Shown: positions 62,057 to 64,000 of the stretch, one piece after another
Numbering within the stretch: position 1 is the first letter of the stretch
Layout of the letters: each line of letters starts with the position of its first letter
From: Pectinophora gossypiella
Taxonomy: Eukaryota > Arthropoda > Insecta > Lepidoptera > Gelechiidae
DNA length: 64,000 nucleotides
NCBI RefSeq assembly: GCF_024362695.1
Contig: NC_065429.1
Span: 5,116,501 to 5,180,500 of the forward strand
Direction of reading: 5' to 3'
Notes under the pieces: generated by a model
Databases searched by the model: none
The model's input: the letters and a program-made list of their open reading frames with translations, nothing else
What the model was told of the DNA's origin: nothing
Position numbers and translations under genes: made by a program

Positions 62057-62089
62057 CTGCAACAAACGAAAACATTACGTTAATTAATA

Positions 62090-62335
62090 CATACATACAT
62101 AAACAGCCTATATACGTCCCACTGCTGGGCACAGGCCTCCCCTCAATCAACCGGACGGGGTATGAGCATACTCCACCACGCTGCTCCACTGCGGGCTGGT
62201 GGAGGTGTTTTACGGCTAATAGCCGGTACCAACGGCTTAACGTGCCCTCCGAAGCACGGATCATCTTACTATCGACACTCAGGTGATCAGCCTGTAATGT
62301 CGTAACTAGGGGTCACAAAGTATTATTTTAAATAT
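62090..62335 (-). mobile_element. SINE-1 / SINE-2 recombinant
   Basis: 3' half is SINE-1 (GCCTATATACGTCCCACTGC ... GGCTAATAGCC). Past the core it switches to SINE-2 text (GGTGATCAGCCTGTAATGTC, GGGGTCACAAAGT). Confidence 0.8.
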
Positions 62336-63518
62336 TTTTATGTGTGGAATGATGAATGAAAATCTATGGAATTTTTGTTGGCAACCCCAACATAAAATTT
62401 ATATTTCCATTACTGTGACAACATTTTGTCTCTTCACTTCCGTTCTTGCTCTCCTTTTAACTACTGTATGTAATGTAAACATACATTTTGTACGAAATTA
62501 AATTAAATTCAGTGAGTTTTGCAATTCTATGGACGTTTTCATCTCAGATAACCAGCCCTCACAGCCATTAGGAATCTTACACCCCGATCCTAACAATTAT
62601 GTAATTACTATTATGGAATTCTGAAATAGTCAATTTTTATTTTAGTTTATTTTATTTAAAGTGATATTTGTGTTATGTCCCCGGGACCTCCGGTTCGCGA
62701 GCTCGACGCTCAACTGATTAAATAAACCATTTATACACGTTTTTTGGTCCTTCTACACGGAACATGCCGATTTAAAGAAAGAAAGAAAGAAACATTTATT
62801 ATTTAGAACACCACAGACACGGATTACATATACATATATACATTATAATGACATCACATCACATCACATTATAATGAAGTCAACGCACATACGAAATATT
62901 AAGATAAAAAATAATAATATAAATAATAAAAATAATAGTCTGCGACCCGTGACTCTGGCAAATACCCTCCGAAAGAGGAGATAAACTAAAGTTTAAAAAA
63001 ATAAAAAATAAAATAAAAATAATAATATAATAATAGTATTATTGATTTGAGTAAGTAATGTTGGTACAGTCCTTAAAATCTACGTTCGCGCGTCTGTCGT
63101 TCGGGGTACTACTGAGGGGCGAACTCCCCCTTGACAGGGGCCAGACCTTTGTACCTATTATGGCTTGTTACAGGTTTTGGAATTACTCCCTTTGTAGTTA
63201 AATAAAATTATTAATCACTACATGGTATAAAACAAAGTCGCTTTACTGTCCTTATATCCCTAAGTACGCTTAAATATTTAAAACTACGCAACGGAATTTG
63301 ATGGGTTTTTTTAATAGATAGAATGATTCAAGAGGAAGGTTTATATGTATAATAACGTCCATTAAATAGTGACGAAATACTGTTATTTTTAAGGTTTTTA
63401 ATGTGATGTCGTAAATAATTTAATTTTTTTTTTCAGCATTGCACCCGAGTGAAGCCGGGGCGGGTCGCTAGTACAAAATAAAATACAGAAAAAAGCTGAT
63501 GAATGAACAATAATAATC
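62336..63518. other. Intronic, mostly unrecognised
   Basis: 62775-62800 has an AAAG microsatellite followed by ACATTTATTATTTAGAACAC, a probable retroelement tail; 62840-62875 a CACAT repeat; 62935-63000 the LINE tail also found at 39780. The rest has no signal. Confidence 0.5.
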
Positions 63519-63843
63519 TTCTTCTTCTATCGTGTGGGTTCTGAGGTGGATTACCAACCTCATCAACCCTGGTGTCAGGGTTACTATTGAGCCGCCAGAG
63601 GCCCCTGACATGGCTCATGTAACGGCTACTTACATCAGTAAGTAGTAACCGGGACCAACGGCTTAACGTGCCTTCCGAAGCACGGATCATCTTACTTTTT
63701 GGACAATCAGGTGATCAGCCTGTAATGTCCTAACCAAACTAGGGATCACAAAGTGATTTTTGTGATATGTCCCCACCGGGATTCGAACCCGGGACCTCCG
63801 GATCGTGAGCCCAACGCTCAACCACTGGACCACGGAGGCCGTT
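63519..63843 (-). mobile_element. SINE-2, full length reference copy
   Basis: CTTCTTCTATCGTGTGGGTT to head GGCCTCCGTGGTCCAGTGG (minus strand), box B GGTTCGAATCC. Cleanest SINE-2 of the window. Confidence 0.94.
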
Positions 63844-63894
63844 AACAATAATAATAATTACTTATTTATTTATTCAATGAGGGACTCCAGGCTA

Positions 63895-64000
63895 CGTTCC
63901 CCAAAAATAAGATGGCGCTGTCTAGAATAAACGTGATAATTACCTATTTTCTCATTACTTGAGAGAATCGACATTACAGGCTGATCACCTGATTGTCCGA
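63895..64000 (+). repeat. Repeat G scrap and start of a SINE-2 middle part
   Basis: AAGATGGCGCTGTCTAGAAT, GATAATTACCTATTTTCTCA; then ATTACAGGCTGATCACCTGA at the edge. Confidence 0.6.

Overview
The window is animal nuclear DNA, almost certainly from a moth or butterfly. It shows GT-AG introns, tRNA-headed SINEs with tails typical of Lepidoptera, decayed non-LTR retrotransposons and many foldback MITEs. No prokaryotic, viral or organellar features were seen.

One host gene runs through nearly all of it on the minus strand: a BAZ2-family chromatin remodelling subunit, the insect toutatis (tou) orthologue. I rebuilt it by hand as a chain of exons from a putative 5' UTR exon near 62.0 kb to the left edge, where it leaves the window. 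Every coding junction has a GT donor, an AG acceptor and a matching phase. The chain gives about 1788 residues, or about 2021 with an extra 699-bp in-frame exon. In protein order it holds an N-terminal BAZ2-like Trp-rich/low-complexity region (54.7-45 kb), an AT-hook-like exon (43 kb), a short CtBP-like motif (40.4 kb), basic AT-hook-like exons (38.4-37.2 kb), a TAM/MBD domain (35.0-33.1 kb), a long basic coiled coil (32.8-18.6 kb), a DDT domain (18.0-14.3 kb), WHIM/WSD motifs (11.6-8.4 kb), and an acidic/coiled-coil region rich in SUMO-type sites (7.2-0.6 kb). The PHD finger and bromodomain expected at the C-terminus would lie beyond base 1.

The introns are mobile DNA: four SINE families (called SINE-1 to SINE-4 here), 5'-truncated LINE ends, a 3.3-kb hAT-like element, a 1.76-kb element with 33-bp terminal repeats, a piggyBac-like MITE, and several palindromic MITE families. 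Several insertions lie within 10-50 bp of tou splice sites.

The most unusual feature is that three separate tou exons (around 46.7, 42.8 and 32.5 kb) had their 3' ends plus splice donors tandemly duplicated into the downstream intron. The copies range from open, in-frame potential cassette exons to copies killed by stop codons or lost donors. A 233-codon in-frame exon of unknown function (23.7-24.4 kb) can interrupt the coiled coil.
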